From DATKIY01 sp035543875 (GTDB taxonomy: Bacteria > Actinomycetota > Actinomycetes > JAHEKZ01): a stretch of DNA of 31,233 nucleotides. This document shows positions 8,110 through 16,015 of this stretch, in pieces. How positions within the stretch are numbered: position 1 is the first letter of the stretch; the number at the start of each line of letters is the position of its first letter. The DNA is taken from the NCBI GenBank assembly GCA_035543875.1, contig DATKIY010000075.1:1-31233 (forward strand), given 5' to 3'. The translations under genes and the position numbers were made by a program. The notes under the pieces were generated by a model. It was not told where the DNA came from. It saw only the letters and a list, made by a program, of their open reading frames with translations, and made no database searches.

Positions 8110-9708
8110 ATGATCACCGCCACGGATGTCGAGCTGAGAGCTGGCTCTCGGTTGCTGCTTGAAAGCGCGACGTTTCGGGTCGCTGCGGGGGACCGCGTCG
8201 GGTTGGTTGGCCGTAACGGGGCTGGGAAGACCACCCTCACCCGAGTTCTTGCCGGGGAGGGCGAACCGGCGTCCGGCTCGGTCCACCGCACGGGCAGTGT
8301 TGGGTACCTGCCGCAGGACCCCCGAACGGGCGACTTGGAGCAGCTGGCGCGCGATCGGATCCTCGCCGCCCGCGGTCTCGACAGGATTACCGCTCAGCTA
8401 CGCGAGACCGAGCAGCGTATGTCGAGCGCCGACGACGACACCCGAGATCGGGCGATGAAGCGATACGACCGGCTCGACGCGGAGTTCACCGCGGCAGGAG
8501 GCTATGCGGCGGAGGCTGCGGCCGCCACCATCGCAGCGAGTCTTGGAATCGATGAGCGCACCTTGGGTCAACCGCTCCGCACTCTTTCGGGTGGGCAGCG
8601 ACGCCGGGTCGAGCTTGCCCGCATCCTGTTCAGTGACGCGGAGAGTCTGCTGCTTGATGAACCGACGAACCATCTTGATGCCGACTCGATCGTGTGGCTG
8701 CGTGAGTTCCTTCGCACCTATCGCGGAGGGTTGATTGTGATCAGCCACGACGTCGCACTGTTGGAGACAACTGTCAATCGAGTTCTCCATCTTGACGCGA
8801 ATCGGGCCGTTGTCGACATATACAACGTGGGTTGGCGGGCGTATCTCGAACAACGGGAGGTCGACGAGCGTCGTCGTCGTAGAGAGCGCGGAAACGCGGA
8901 GAAGCAAGCCACGGCGCTACGCGACCAGGCACTACGCATGCGAGCGAAAGCGACCAAGGCGAAAGCTGCACAGAACATGATGCGCCGAGCTGATCGGCTT
9001 ACCGATGCGCTAGAGGACCAGCGCCGCTCTGACAAAGTCGCCAAACTGCGCTTTCCCGATCCGGCACCTTGCGGGCGCACGCCCTTGACCGCTGCCGAAC
9101 TGTCGAAGTCCTACGGGTCGCTTGAGGTCTTCACCGACGTGGACCTGGCGATTGACCGCGGCTCCCGGGTGGTCGTGCTTGGACTGAATGGCGCCGGCAA
9201 GACAACGTTGTTACGCATCCTGGCTGGGGTCGAGCCGTCCGACACCGGTGTTGTGGAGCCGGGACATGGACTGCGACTTGGCTACTACGCGCAGGAACAC
9301 GAAACGCTCGATCCCGAGCGGTCGGTGCTTGAGAACCTCGTTTCGTCAGCCCCGAATCTCACCGAGACCGAGGCGCGCACAGTATTGGGCAGCTTTCTGT
9401 TCTCGGGGGACACCGTCGCACAACCGGCTGGCACGTTGTCTGGCGGTGAAAAGACGAGATTGGCGCTGGCGGCACTGGTGGTATCGAGTGCCAATGTTCT
9501 GCTGCTTGACGAGCCGACTAACAACCTCGACCCCGCCAGCCGCGAAGAGGTGCTTGGCGCGCTTCGCTCGTACGCGGGCGCGATTGTGTTGGTGACACAC
9601 GACGAAGGAGCCGTGGCGGCGCTGGAGCCAGAGCGTCTGATCCTGCTGCCAGACGGCGTTGAAGACCTCTGGTCGGCCGACTACGCCGACTTGGTGGCTC
9701 TCGCCTGA
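8110..9708 (+). CDS. ABC-F family ATPase (ribosome-associated type)
   Basis: A soluble protein of two fused ABC ATPase domains and no membrane part, the hallmark of ABC-F factors that act on the ribosome in translation or antibiotic protection. Domain 1 has Walker A GRNGAGKTT (residues 34-42), signature LSGGQRRRVELARIL and LLLDEPTNHLD. Domain 2 has GLNGAGKTT starting near residue 358, LSGGEKTRLALAAL and LLLDEPTNNLD. The DEPTN Walker B form is diagnostic of ABC-F. Between the domains lies the charged, helical linker (about residues 245-310, rich in Arg/Lys/Ala) corresponding to the P-site tRNA interaction motif. Length 532 aa is usual. The N terminus MITATDVELRAG fits the family start, although no good Shine-Dalgarno precedes it. 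A specific resistance role cannot be inferred. Confidence 0.93.
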   Translation: MITATDVELRAGSRLLLESATFRVAAGDRVGLVGRNGAGKTTLTRVLAGEGEPASGSVHRTGSVGYLPQDPRTGDLEQLARDRILAARGLDRITAQLRETEQRMSSADDDTRDRAMKRYDRLDAEFTAAGGYAAEAAAATIAASLGIDERTLGQPLRTLSGGQRRRVELARILFSDAESLLLDEPTNHLDADSIVWLREFLRTYRGGLIVISHDVALLETTVNRVLHLDANRAVVDIYNVGWRAYLEQREVDERRRRRERGNAEKQATALRDQALRMRAKATKAKAAQNMMRRADRLTDALEDQRRSDKVAKLRFPDPAPCGRTPLTAAELSKSYGSLEVFTDVDLAIDRGSRVVVLGLNGAGKTTLLRILAGVEPSDTGVVEPGHGLRLGYYAQEHETLDPERSVLENLVSSAPNLTETEARTVLGSFLFSGDTVAQPAGTLSGGEKTRLALAALVVSSANVLLLDEPTNNLDPASREEVLGALRSYAGAIVLVTHDEGAVAALEPERLILLPDGVEDLWSADYADLVALA

Positions 9709-9864
9709 CCGTGCTGGCCCGCCCCGAACGGACCGGCCTCGCGTCCGGCTGTTCGCGCTGTGAGATTCCTGAGAATTCTGAGAAAGATCGACCTGGAGTG
9801 GCTCTTCTGGCCGGAATATCGCATGATCAGGAGTAACCAGCGAATCCCGAGCGAGGAGGACACC

Positions 9865-10080
9865 GTGGCGGAACTGCCCAAGGGTCGTCGAATCACCGGT
9901 GGCGAGCGCGACAAGCTCTCCGCCGACCTGCGCAAGCGTTATGAAAGTGGCGACAGCATCCGGGCGCTGGCTGCGTCAACCGGCCGGTCCTACGGCTTCA
10001 TACACCGGGTGCTCAGCGAGTCTGGCGCGACGCTTCGTGGACGCGGCGGCGCCACGCGCCGCAAGGCAAAGCCAAGCTAA
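9865..10080 (+). CDS. Small helix-turn-helix DNA-binding protein
   Basis: A 71-residue basic protein. Residues 30-56 (SIRALAASTGRSYGFIHRVL) form a classic HTH in which 'AxxTGRSYGFIHRVL' is the probable recognition helix. Both ends are Arg/Lys-rich (GRRITGGERDKL at the start, RGRGGATRRKAKPS at the end). Similar small HTH proteins are widespread in Actinobacteria and are usually annotated as transcriptional regulators. The GTG at 9865 has a GAGGAGG Shine-Dalgarno (about 9853-9859), which decides the start over an in-frame ATG at 9760 whose product would add 35 unrelated residues. It follows the ABC-F gene by 156 bases and is followed by a hairpin. Its targets are unknown. Confidence 0.85.
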   Translation: MAELPKGRRITGGERDKLSADLRKRYESGDSIRALAASTGRSYGFIHRVLSESGATLRGRGGATRRKAKPS

Positions 10081-10081
10081 C

Positions 10082-10100
10082 CGGTCAACCTCGCTGACCG
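10082..10100 (+). terminator. Hairpin directly after the HTH gene
   Basis: CGGTCA (10082-10087) and TGACCG (10095-10100) form a perfect 6-bp stem with a 7-base loop, starting two bases after the TAA. There is no T-run, as is often the case for terminators in high-G+C actinomycetes. Role inferred from position only. Confidence 0.45.
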
Positions 10101-10164
10101 ATGCGTCCGTAGCTCGTCGGCACCGTTGTTCCTACTGTCAACATGTCGCGGTTGGCTGCCCTCG

Positions 10165-10229
10165 CATTGAGGCCTTCGTTTTGAGGCGTTCGTTTTGAGG
10201 TCCTCGCATTGGGGCCTTCGCATTGAGGA
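10165..10229. repeat. 14-bp tandem repeat, four full units plus a partial fifth
   Basis: Units start at 10165, 10179, 10193 and 10207, with a partial one at 10221: CATTGAGGCCTTCG, TTTTGAGGCGTTCG, TTTTGAGGTCCTCG, CATTGGGGCCTTCG, CATTGAGGA. The consensus is YWTTGRGGNCNTCG (W loosely). Because each unit ends CCTTCG/CCTCG and the next begins with NNTTGAGG, each junction can pair as a small hairpin (for example CCTC-GCATT-GAGG just before unit 1). The array lies in the 310-base gap 10081-10390, between the HTH gene and the ABC exporter. The period is not a multiple of 3 and no gene is supported here. Confidence 0.8.
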
Positions 10230-10269
10230 CGCAACCGCGATCTTGGTTGATGGTTCGATTGCTTGCTTG

Positions 10270-10284
10270 TTCGCCAGGGGCGAA
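10270..10284. repeat. Inverted repeat TTCGCC-AGG-GGCGAA
   Basis: A perfect 6-bp inverted repeat with a 3-base centre, 106 bases before the ABC exporter start. It could be a small hairpin or an operator half-site pair. It is not the actinobacterial LexA box. The rest of 10231-10390 holds only the GGGGGAGGAG Shine-Dalgarno of the exporter (about 10375-10384). Confidence 0.35.
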
Positions 10285-10390
10285 GCCAGGTCTGGAACGT
10301 GAGAGCAATAAAAGATGTTGAACCTGCGACGGCCGAGAATTGTGACCTACACATGAGTCAGGTGGCCCAGACCTGGGGGAGGAGTTCACC

Positions 10391-12262
10391 GTGAGCCACC
10401 AGAACTCCTGGATGATGCTCCGGTCGTATGCCAGAGACGAGTCGGTCAGCGAACAGAAGCTGACCCCAGGCACTGTGCGCCGGGTCGCCCAGTACGCCCG
10501 TCCGTATCGTTGGCAGATTCTGCTGTTCCTGATCATCACGGTTGTTGACGCTTTGCTCGTCGTCGCAACTCCGCTCTTGCTGCAGCGGCTGATTGACGAC
10601 GGCGTAACCCCCGGGAACCGCACCGTAGTCATCGTCCTTGCCATGATCGTGGCTGGCATCGCCATCTTTGACGCGCTGCTGTCACTGGTTCTGCGTTGGT
10701 ACTCGGCGCGAATCGGCGAGGGACTTATCTACGACATGCGCAGCCAGGTGTTCGACCATGTTCAACGTATGCCGCTCGCGTTCTTCATCAGGACTCAGAC
10801 TGGTGCGTTGATCTCGCGACTGAACTCCGACGTCATCGGCGCTCAACAGGCATTCACCACCACTTTGTCCAGCGTGGTTTCCAACGTCATCAGCTTGGTT
10901 GTGGTGACTATTGCCATGCTGGCATTGTCGTGGCAGATCACGTTGGCTGCCCTTGCCATGCTGCCCGTTTTCTTGATTCCAGCCAGGTTTGTCGGTCGGC
11001 GACTCGCGGCTCTCACCCGTGAGTCCATGCAGCTGAACGCCGAGATGAGCTCGACCATGACGGAGCGCTTTAACGTGTCCGGCGCGCTCTTGGTGAAGCT
11101 GTTCGGCCGACCCGACGAGGAGCGTGACGAGTTCAGCGGCCGCGCCCGTCGGGTGGCAGACATTGGTATTCGGATCGCGATGTCAAACCGTATTTTCTTT
11201 ACCGCGCTAACCCTCGTCGCGTCTTTGGCTACTGCGTTGGTCTACGGGATCGGCGGCGTACTCGCCATCGAAGGTGCGCTCACGGTCGGCACACTTGTCG
11301 CTCTAGCCGCCCTACTGGGACGGCTCTACGGCCCTCTCACGTCACTGTCGAACGTCCGCGTCGATGTCATGACCGCCCTCGTCAGTTTTGAGCGGGTGTT
11401 TGAGGTGCTCGACCTGCCACCGATGGTGGCTGAGAAGCCAACCGCGGCTGTCGTGCCGCGGGGGCCACAGTCTGTGGTCTTCGATGAGGTGAACTTCAGC
11501 TACCCGGGGGCTGACGAGGTCTCGCTCGCATCGTTGGAGTCGGTGGCCCGCACCGAGGTCGCTCCAGGTGGAGCGGTCCTGCACGGCATCAGCTTTGAAG
11601 CGCACCCCGGTCAGCTGGTCGCACTGGTTGGTCCGTCAGGTGCCGGTAAGACCACGATCACTTCGCTGGTGTCCAGGCTCTACGACGTGACGTCGGGGTC
11701 GGTTCGCCTCGGCAACTACGACGTGCGCGACGTAACTTTGCAGTCACTACACGACGCGATCGGGGTTGTGACCCAAGACGCGCATTTGTTCCACGACACC
11801 ATCGGCGCGAACCTCAAGTACGCCAAACCTGGCGCCAGCGATGACGAGATTTGGCAGAGCCTTCGCTCGGCCAGGATCGACTCGTTGGTGCGAGAACTCC
11901 CTGATGGCCTCGCCACCGTGGTCGGAGACCGAGGGCACCGACTGTCCGGCGGCGAGAAGCAGCGGCTCGCGATCGCTCGACTGCTGCTCAAGTCGCCTGA
12001 TGTCGTAGTCCTAGACGAGGCCACAGCCCACCTCGACAGCGAGTCTGAGCGCTTTGTGCAGGAAGCCCTGGACGTTGCGCTTGAGGGCCGAACATCCATC
12101 GTGATTGCCCACCGGCTGTCAACGATTCGACATGCCGACCAAATCCTGGTGGTCGACGCTGGCCGAATAGTGCAAAGAGGCAGTCATGACGAACTGCTGA
12201 CGTCACCCGGTATCTACGCAGACCTGTACCGCACTCAGTTTGCCCCCCAAGCGACGGCCTAG
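10391..12262 (+). CDS. ABC exporter (fused transmembrane domain and ATPase), ABCB/MsbA type
   Basis: A homodimer-forming half-transporter of 623 aa. Residues ~35-330 form six membrane helices in the exporter arrangement, with hydrophobic blocks around 38-58, 76-98, 155-200 and 265-305. The ATPase domain has Walker A GPSGAGKTT near residue 414, Q-loop VTQDAHLFHDT, signature LSGGEKQRLAIARLL, Walker B VVVLDEATAHLD and H-loop IAHRLSTIRHAD. An insert of about 20 residues (EVSLASLESVARTE) between the first ATPase strands is typical of a branch seen in actinomycetes. The GTG start is fixed by a strong GGGGGAGGAG seven bases upstream. Substrate unknown; a drug or lipid is usual for the family. It ends 4 bases before the convergent SDR gene. 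Confidence 0.93.
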   Translation: MSHQNSWMMLRSYARDESVSEQKLTPGTVRRVAQYARPYRWQILLFLIITVVDALLVVATPLLLQRLIDDGVTPGNRTVVIVLAMIVAGIAIFDALLSLVLRWYSARIGEGLIYDMRSQVFDHVQRMPLAFFIRTQTGALISRLNSDVIGAQQAFTTTLSSVVSNVISLVVVTIAMLALSWQITLAALAMLPVFLIPARFVGRRLAALTRESMQLNAEMSSTMTERFNVSGALLVKLFGRPDEERDEFSGRARRVADIGIRIAMSNRIFFTALTLVASLATALVYGIGGVLAIEGALTVGTLVALAALLGRLYGPLTSLSNVRVDVMTALVSFERVFEVLDLPPMVAEKPTAAVVPRGPQSVVFDEVNFSYPGADEVSLASLESVARTEVAPGGAVLHGISFEAHPGQLVALVGPSGAGKTTITSLVSRLYDVTSGSVRLGNYDVRDVTLQSLHDAIGVVTQDAHLFHDTIGANLKYAKPGASDDEIWQSLRSARIDSLVRELPDGLATVVGDRGHRLSGGEKQRLAIARLLLKSPDVVVLDEATAHLDSESERFVQEALDVALEGRTSIVIAHRLSTIRHADQILVVDAGRIVQRGSHDELLTSPGIYADLYRTQFAPQATA

Positions 12263-12266
12263 GGCA

Positions 12267-13031
12267 CTAGAGACTGCGCCTTGCTCCACCGTCGATGGGA
12301 ATCAAGGCGCCCGTGACGTACGAAGCGGCGGCGGACAACGTAAATGCTGCGATCGTGCCGAACTCGATCGGGTCACCGTAGCGGCCCATCGGGATGCTCG
12401 ACTCGTTGCGACGACGAGCGCTGTCGCCTCTGCCGGCTTTTGCGTCGAGCTCAAGTGTTCGGTCGGTCGTGATGCGACCGGGAAGTAACCCGTTGACCCG
12501 AATGCCCGCACTCGCCAGCTCATCGGACAAGTCCTTGACGACGCCGGCAAGCCCTGGGCGCAGGCCGTTCGACAGCGAAAGACCGCTGATGGGCTCGCGG
12601 GCCGAAGAACTCAGCACAAAGGTGATGGCGCCACCATCGTCACTGATCGCGTTGGCAACGGCTTTTGCCACCCGAACTGGGCCAAGGAACACGGTCTCAA
12701 ACGCTGCGTGCCACGCGCCATCGCTGGTTTCCATGACAGACCCAGCTGGCGGACCTCCCGTGCTGATGAGGGCGCCATCTAGTCGACCGAACCGAGCAAC
12801 CGCAGCCGCCACGAGTCGCTCCTCAGCGCCCGCTTGCGCGAGGTCGGTGGGTACTCCGAGCGCTCGGTCTGCACCACCAAGGGCAGCGGCCGCCTCGCTG
12901 AGTGGACCTGCATCGCGGGCTGCGAGGACGACTCGGGCACCTTCTGCGACAAGCACCTCTGCGGTCGCGCGACCCAGCCCTCGGCTGCCACCGGTCACCA
13001 CAAATACTCGGTCGGCTAGTCCGAGGTCCAT
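12267..13031 (-). CDS. Short-chain dehydrogenase-like protein with altered active site
   Basis: A 254-aa Rossmann-fold SDR. The nucleotide-binding motif TGGSRGLG (residues 14-21) is intact, as are the later SDR blocks (LSSSAR catalytic Ser region, VNGLLPGRI, YVTGALIPIDGG). Aligned on these, the usual Tyr-x3-Lys is replaced by Ser-Asn-Gly-Leu-Arg in SLSNGLRPGLAG, so the catalytic Tyr and Lys are both missing. This degenerate form occurs in a recurrent SDR subgroup, so it is probably not a sequencing error. It may bind the dinucleotide without being a standard dehydrogenase. The ATG has AAGGAA about five bases upstream and a 10-bp direct repeat further upstream. It stands alone on its strand. 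Confidence 0.85.
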   Translation of the reverse strand: MDLGLADRVFVVTGGSRGLGRATAEVLVAEGARVVLAARDAGPLSEAAAALGGADRALGVPTDLAQAGAEERLVAAAVARFGRLDGALISTGGPPAGSVMETSDGAWHAAFETVFLGPVRVAKAVANAISDDGGAITFVLSSSAREPISGLSLSNGLRPGLAGVVKDLSDELASAGIRVNGLLPGRITTDRTLELDAKAGRGDSARRRNESSIPMGRYGDPIEFGTIAAFTLSAAASYVTGALIPIDGGARRSL

Positions 13032-13045
13032 GCAGTTCCTTCCCT

Positions 13046-13069
13046 ACTCACAGGTATCGACTCACAGGT
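13046..13069 (-). repeat. Direct repeat ACCTGTGAGT x2 upstream of the SDR gene
   Basis: On the minus strand ACCTGTGAGT occurs twice with a 14-base period (13060-13069 and 13046-13055), just upstream of the SDR Shine-Dalgarno. The spacing and place would suit a regulator-binding site or a leader element. The plus strand of the same 202-base gap must also hold the ldcA promoter, for which I see no clear boxes. Confidence 0.4.
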
Positions 13070-13233
13070 CCCGCCACGATCTTGTCCGCTCAGCCTGTCA
13101 TCTTGTGCCCGGGATGGCGAGTACCGCCGCCAACAGATCCGCCGCGGCGAGCTGCCCGAGGTGTCCGCCCAATTGCGCGCGAGGAGTGCCAGGCATTGGA
13201 GTGAACGGCGAACAGCAGGCAGAATCAACCGTC

Positions 13234-14142
13234 GTGTCCGACCTTCTCGCAATGCCGCGTGACTTGCGTCCTGGAGACCACGTGGCCGTTGTCGCGCCGA
13301 GTGGGCCGGTGATTGAGGATCGACTGAGCCGTGGCGTCGAGGTCTTGCGCGCTTGGGGACTACAGGTAGAAGTCATGCCGCATGTTCTCGACACCAGCTC
13401 ACATCGACTGTTTGCCGGGACAGACGAGGACCGGGCCCGCGACATTGAGGATGCCTGGTGCCGCCGCGATGCAGCAGCGGTTTTGTGCGCACGTGGTGGA
13501 TACGGCGCCAGCCGATGCATCGACCTGATGGACTGGAACCGCATGCAATCGATGGGTCCGAGGTGGCTGGTCGGATCCAGTGATATCACTGCTCTGCACG
13601 AAGCGGTCAATGGTCGGCTGGGCCTGGTGAGTGTCTATGGACCGATGGTTGCGAGCGAGATATTCGCAGGAGCCGACCCACATATGCCTTCTATCGATGC
13701 GCTCCATGCGCTGCTGTTTGGCGGGTATTCCGGGCTGTGCCTAACTGCCGCCCCAAAGCTCGAGATCGTGAGTGGCCGGGCCGAGGGGCGACTCGTTGGA
13801 GGCAATCTGGCGCTGATCGCGTCAGGGATTGGTACGGCGTTTTCGCGTAGTGCTGAAGGTTCGATCGTATTTCTTGAAGACGTTGGCGAGCAGCCCTATC
13901 GAGTCGACCGAATGCTGACCCAGCTACTGCGGAGCGGTTGGTTCAACGGCGTCCAGGGAGTCGCCGTGGGAACGTTCTACGAGTGCGGGGATGTTGAAAC
14001 GATTCTTCGCGAGCGGTTGGTCGAGCTGAAGGTGCCCGTCGTTGCCGGGTTTCTTGTCGGACATGGACCAGTGCAGCACTCACTCCTTCTTGGTGCTCGT
14101 GTTGTGCTGGACTCCGACGAAGGCACCCTGCGAGCTACGTAA
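13234..14142 (+). CDS. ldcA: LD-carboxypeptidase (peptidase family S66)
   Basis: A serine carboxypeptidase that removes the terminal D-Ala from tetrapeptides of peptidoglycan, used in cell-wall recycling. The S66 triad is recognisable: Ser116 in LVGSSDITALH, a Glu around 215 in LEDVGEQPYRVDRML and His277 in VGHGPVQHS. N-terminal LRPGDHVAVVAPSGP and RGGYGASR are also standard. Numbering from GTG 13234 gives 302 aa, close to the family (~305). GTG 13201 is an alternative; neither has a convincing Shine-Dalgarno at good distance. A much longer open frame upstream to 12394 runs antisense through the SDR gene and is not coding. MccF-type immunity proteins share the fold, but there is no microcin context. 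There is no signal peptide; the end overlaps the convergent SURF1 gene by 8 bases. Confidence 0.9.
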   Translation: MSDLLAMPRDLRPGDHVAVVAPSGPVIEDRLSRGVEVLRAWGLQVEVMPHVLDTSSHRLFAGTDEDRARDIEDAWCRRDAAAVLCARGGYGASRCIDLMDWNRMQSMGPRWLVGSSDITALHEAVNGRLGLVSVYGPMVASEIFAGADPHMPSIDALHALLFGGYSGLCLTAAPKLEIVSGRAEGRLVGGNLALIASGIGTAFSRSAEGSIVFLEDVGEQPYRVDRMLTQLLRSGWFNGVQGVAVGTFYECGDVETILRERLVELKVPVVAGFLVGHGPVQHSLLLGARVVLDSDEGTLRAT

Positions 14143-14896
14143 TGGTCGCGTCAGTCGCGTTAGACCCGGCCGGTGTGGCTACGTCGGGTTGACTCTCGCG
14201 ACGTACCAAGAGGAAGTAACCAGCGACGGCGATTCCGATGAACATCCACCACTGAATTGCATAGAACAGGTGGGGTCCCATCCCGAGTGATGTTGGCTCG
14301 GGCAGCTCCAAGCCCGCAGCAGGTTCCGGTTGTTGGTCGACCAATTCGCCGTACGCGTCGTAAAGCGGTAATCCCGTCGTACTGGCAATCTCGCCAATCT
14401 CCACGGCATAGATCTCTCCATTCGGAGCGACGCGGTTATCGTCGGACTCCGTGGCACGCAGCCTGACCGTTGCCTCAACGGGTCCAGTCGGTGGCGCGAC
14501 GTCAGCCGCAGGTGTGTTGACGTCTGTTGTTGAGGAAGGACTCCAGCCTCGGTCGATGAGGAGTGCGTCACCGCTGTCGGTGACCAGGGGAGTAATCACG
14601 TCGTAGCCAGAGCGACCGTTGGGGTTTCGCCACAGCAGCTGATGGGCCGCGTCGTATCGCCCCTGCACCTGGACGGACCGGTACTCGTCAGTGGCTGAAA
14701 GGGGCTCCCCAGACGTAAGCACGTCTGCGAGCGGTACTGGAGCAGCGGTTACGGCAGCCTCGATGAGCTGGTTGCGGGCCCGTCGGTCCTCATGCCGGTG
14801 CCATTGCCACCGCCCAAGGAACCCGAACAGCACGCACATCAGCAGGGTGATCACGGCAAACAGCACCCAACGGGGTTGGCGCAGCACCGACATCAC
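14135..14896 (-). CDS. SURF1 family cytochrome oxidase biogenesis protein
   Basis: SURF1 proteins help assemble cytochrome c oxidase, probably at the haem a insertion step, in the cytoplasmic membrane. The 253-aa protein has the family's two-helix hairpin: TM1 about residues 10-30 (followed by LGRWQWHRHEDRR), an external domain with YDVITPLVTDSGDALLIDRGW, and TM2 near 215-235 (YAIQWWMFIGIAVAGYFLLV, the usual SURF1 ending). The GTG at 14896 is preferred over the adjacent ATG 14893 because TACCGT lies exactly six bases upstream, giving a leaderless transcript, and no Shine-Dalgarno is present. The oxidase genes themselves are not in the window. Confidence 0.92.
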   Translation of the reverse strand: MMSVLRQPRWVLFAVITLLMCVLFGFLGRWQWHRHEDRRARNQLIEAAVTAAPVPLADVLTSGEPLSATDEYRSVQVQGRYDAAHQLLWRNPNGRSGYDVITPLVTDSGDALLIDRGWSPSSTTDVNTPAADVAPPTGPVEATVRLRATESDDNRVAPNGEIYAVEIGEIASTTGLPLYDAYGELVDQQPEPAAGLELPEPTSLGMGPHLFYAIQWWMFIGIAVAGYFLLVRRESQPDVATPAGSNATDATIT

Positions 14897-14902
14897 CCGA
14901 AG

Positions 14903-14908
14903 ACGGTA
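14903..14908 (-). promoter_or_regulatory. -10 element of a leaderless SURF1 promoter
   Basis: TACCGT (minus strand) followed by six bases and GTG. This is the actinobacterial TAnnnT spacing at which transcription begins on the start codon. Confidence 0.55.
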
Positions 14909-14944
14909 ACTGGCGGCGGCCGAGCGCTGAGGGTCCCTCCCGTT

Positions 14945-14950
14945 TACCCT
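14945..14950 (+). promoter_or_regulatory. Probable -10 element upstream of moaA
   Basis: TACCCT within GTTTACCCTGGGAGC would give a leader of about 45 bases carrying the AGGAGG site of moaA (14989-14994). That is too short for a Moco riboswitch. No good -35 is visible. Confidence 0.35.
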
Positions 14951-15001
14951 GGGAGCAAGCGGTCGTGAGCAGTGGCGAAGAAGGGAACAGGAGGAGTCGC
15001 G

Positions 15002-15997
15002 ATGTTACAAGACGGGTTCGGTCGAATCGCGACGGATCTGCGCGTCTCGCTGACCGATCGTTGCAACCTCCGCTGCACCTACTGCATGCCAGCCGAGGGA
15101 CTCGACTGGACCCCGTCGGAAGAGCTACTGACCGGTGACGAGCTGACTCGCATCATCCGGCTGTTCGTGGACGAAGGCGTCACGGAGGTCCGCTTTACCG
15201 GTGGTGAGCCACTCTTGCGGGCCGACCTCGAGCAGATCATCCATGGAGTCGCCGACCTACCAGACGCCCCGAGCATCTCACTGACGACGAACGGGATCGG
15301 CCTGGAATCTCGGGCGACGCGACTACGCGCCGCTGGCTTGACTCGGATCAACGTGTCACTGGACACCCTCGATCGGGAACGGTTTACCACCCTCACGCGT
15401 CGCGATCGGATCGACCGAGTTTTCGCTGGCTTGTTCGCCGCTCGCGACGCAGGGTTGGACCCGGTCAAGGTCAATACCGTCCTGATGCGAGGTGTCAACG
15501 ATGACGAAGCGGTGGCCTTGGTCAGGTGGGCCATTGCGCATCGACTGCACCTAAGGTTCATCGAGCAGATGCCACTGGACCCGCAACACGGTTGGTCGCG
15601 CGGCGACATGGTGACCGCCGACGAGATCCTGCGGGCGCTCGCGGCGGAGTTTGAGCTGGTTCCTTCCGCAACGCCTCGAGGCAGTGAACCCGCGGAGACC
15701 TGGCAGGTTTACGACCGCAGTCAGGACTTGCACGGAACCGTCGGTGTGATCGGCTCGGTGACTCGGCCGTTCTGCGAGTCGTGCGACCGGGTCCGGCTCA
15801 CGGCGGATGGTCAGGTGCGCAACTGCCTGTTCGCGCAAGGTGAGTCAGACCTACGAGGACCGCTCCGCGAAGGTGCAACTGACCAAGAGTTAGTCGACGT
15901 CATGCGGAGCTGCCTGGCTGGCAAGAAAGCAGGTCATGGAATCGACGAGCCGACTTTCCTTCAGCCACCTCGACCCATGTCGGCCATCGGTGGCTAG
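15002..15997 (+). CDS. moaA: GTP 3',8-cyclase MoaA (radical SAM)
   Basis: Catalyses the first step of molybdenum-cofactor synthesis, converting GTP to 3',8-cyclo-GTP. The N-terminal radical-SAM cluster ligands are C21-x3-C25-x2-C28 in CNLRCTYC. The second, substrate-binding cluster has C258-x2-C261-x13-C275 (CESCDRVRLTADGQVRNC). The protein ends in Gly-Gly, the conserved tail required for activity in MoaA. Motifs VRFTGGEPLLR and SLTTNGIGL are present. Length 331 aa is normal. ATG 15002 is chosen over GTG 14972 because AGGAGG lies seven bases before it. It is convergent with a DUF3099 gene; other Moco genes are about 13 kb away (28274-30416). Confidence 0.97.
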   Translation: MLQDGFGRIATDLRVSLTDRCNLRCTYCMPAEGLDWTPSEELLTGDELTRIIRLFVDEGVTEVRFTGGEPLLRADLEQIIHGVADLPDAPSISLTTNGIGLESRATRLRAAGLTRINVSLDTLDRERFTTLTRRDRIDRVFAGLFAARDAGLDPVKVNTVLMRGVNDDEAVALVRWAIAHRLHLRFIEQMPLDPQHGWSRGDMVTADEILRALAAEFELVPSATPRGSEPAETWQVYDRSQDLHGTVGVIGSVTRPFCESCDRVRLTADGQVRNCLFAQGESDLRGPLREGATDQELVDVMRSCLAGKKAGHGIDEPTFLQPPRPMSAIGG

Positions 15998-16015
15998 TGC
16001 TCGTTTACTTGCTCG

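Noticed and set aside
7897..8286. Extension of the mini-protein frame upstream to 8286
   Set aside because: It would run antisense into the ABC-F gene; the strong Shine-Dalgarno is at 7902-7908, fitting ATG 7896.
10165..10229. CRISPR array
   Set aside because: Units are 14 bp and directly adjacent, without unique spacers, and no cas genes are present.
12394..13233. Long upstream extension of the LD-carboxypeptidase frame (582 aa in total)
   Set aside because: It is antisense to the SDR gene; the extra sequence is low-complexity Ser/Arg/Pro typical of a shadow frame, and the peptidase fold begins only after 13234.
14951..15001. Molybdenum-cofactor riboswitch before moaA
   Set aside because: The likely leader is about 45 bases, far too short for the Moco RNA motif, and no matching structure is seen.
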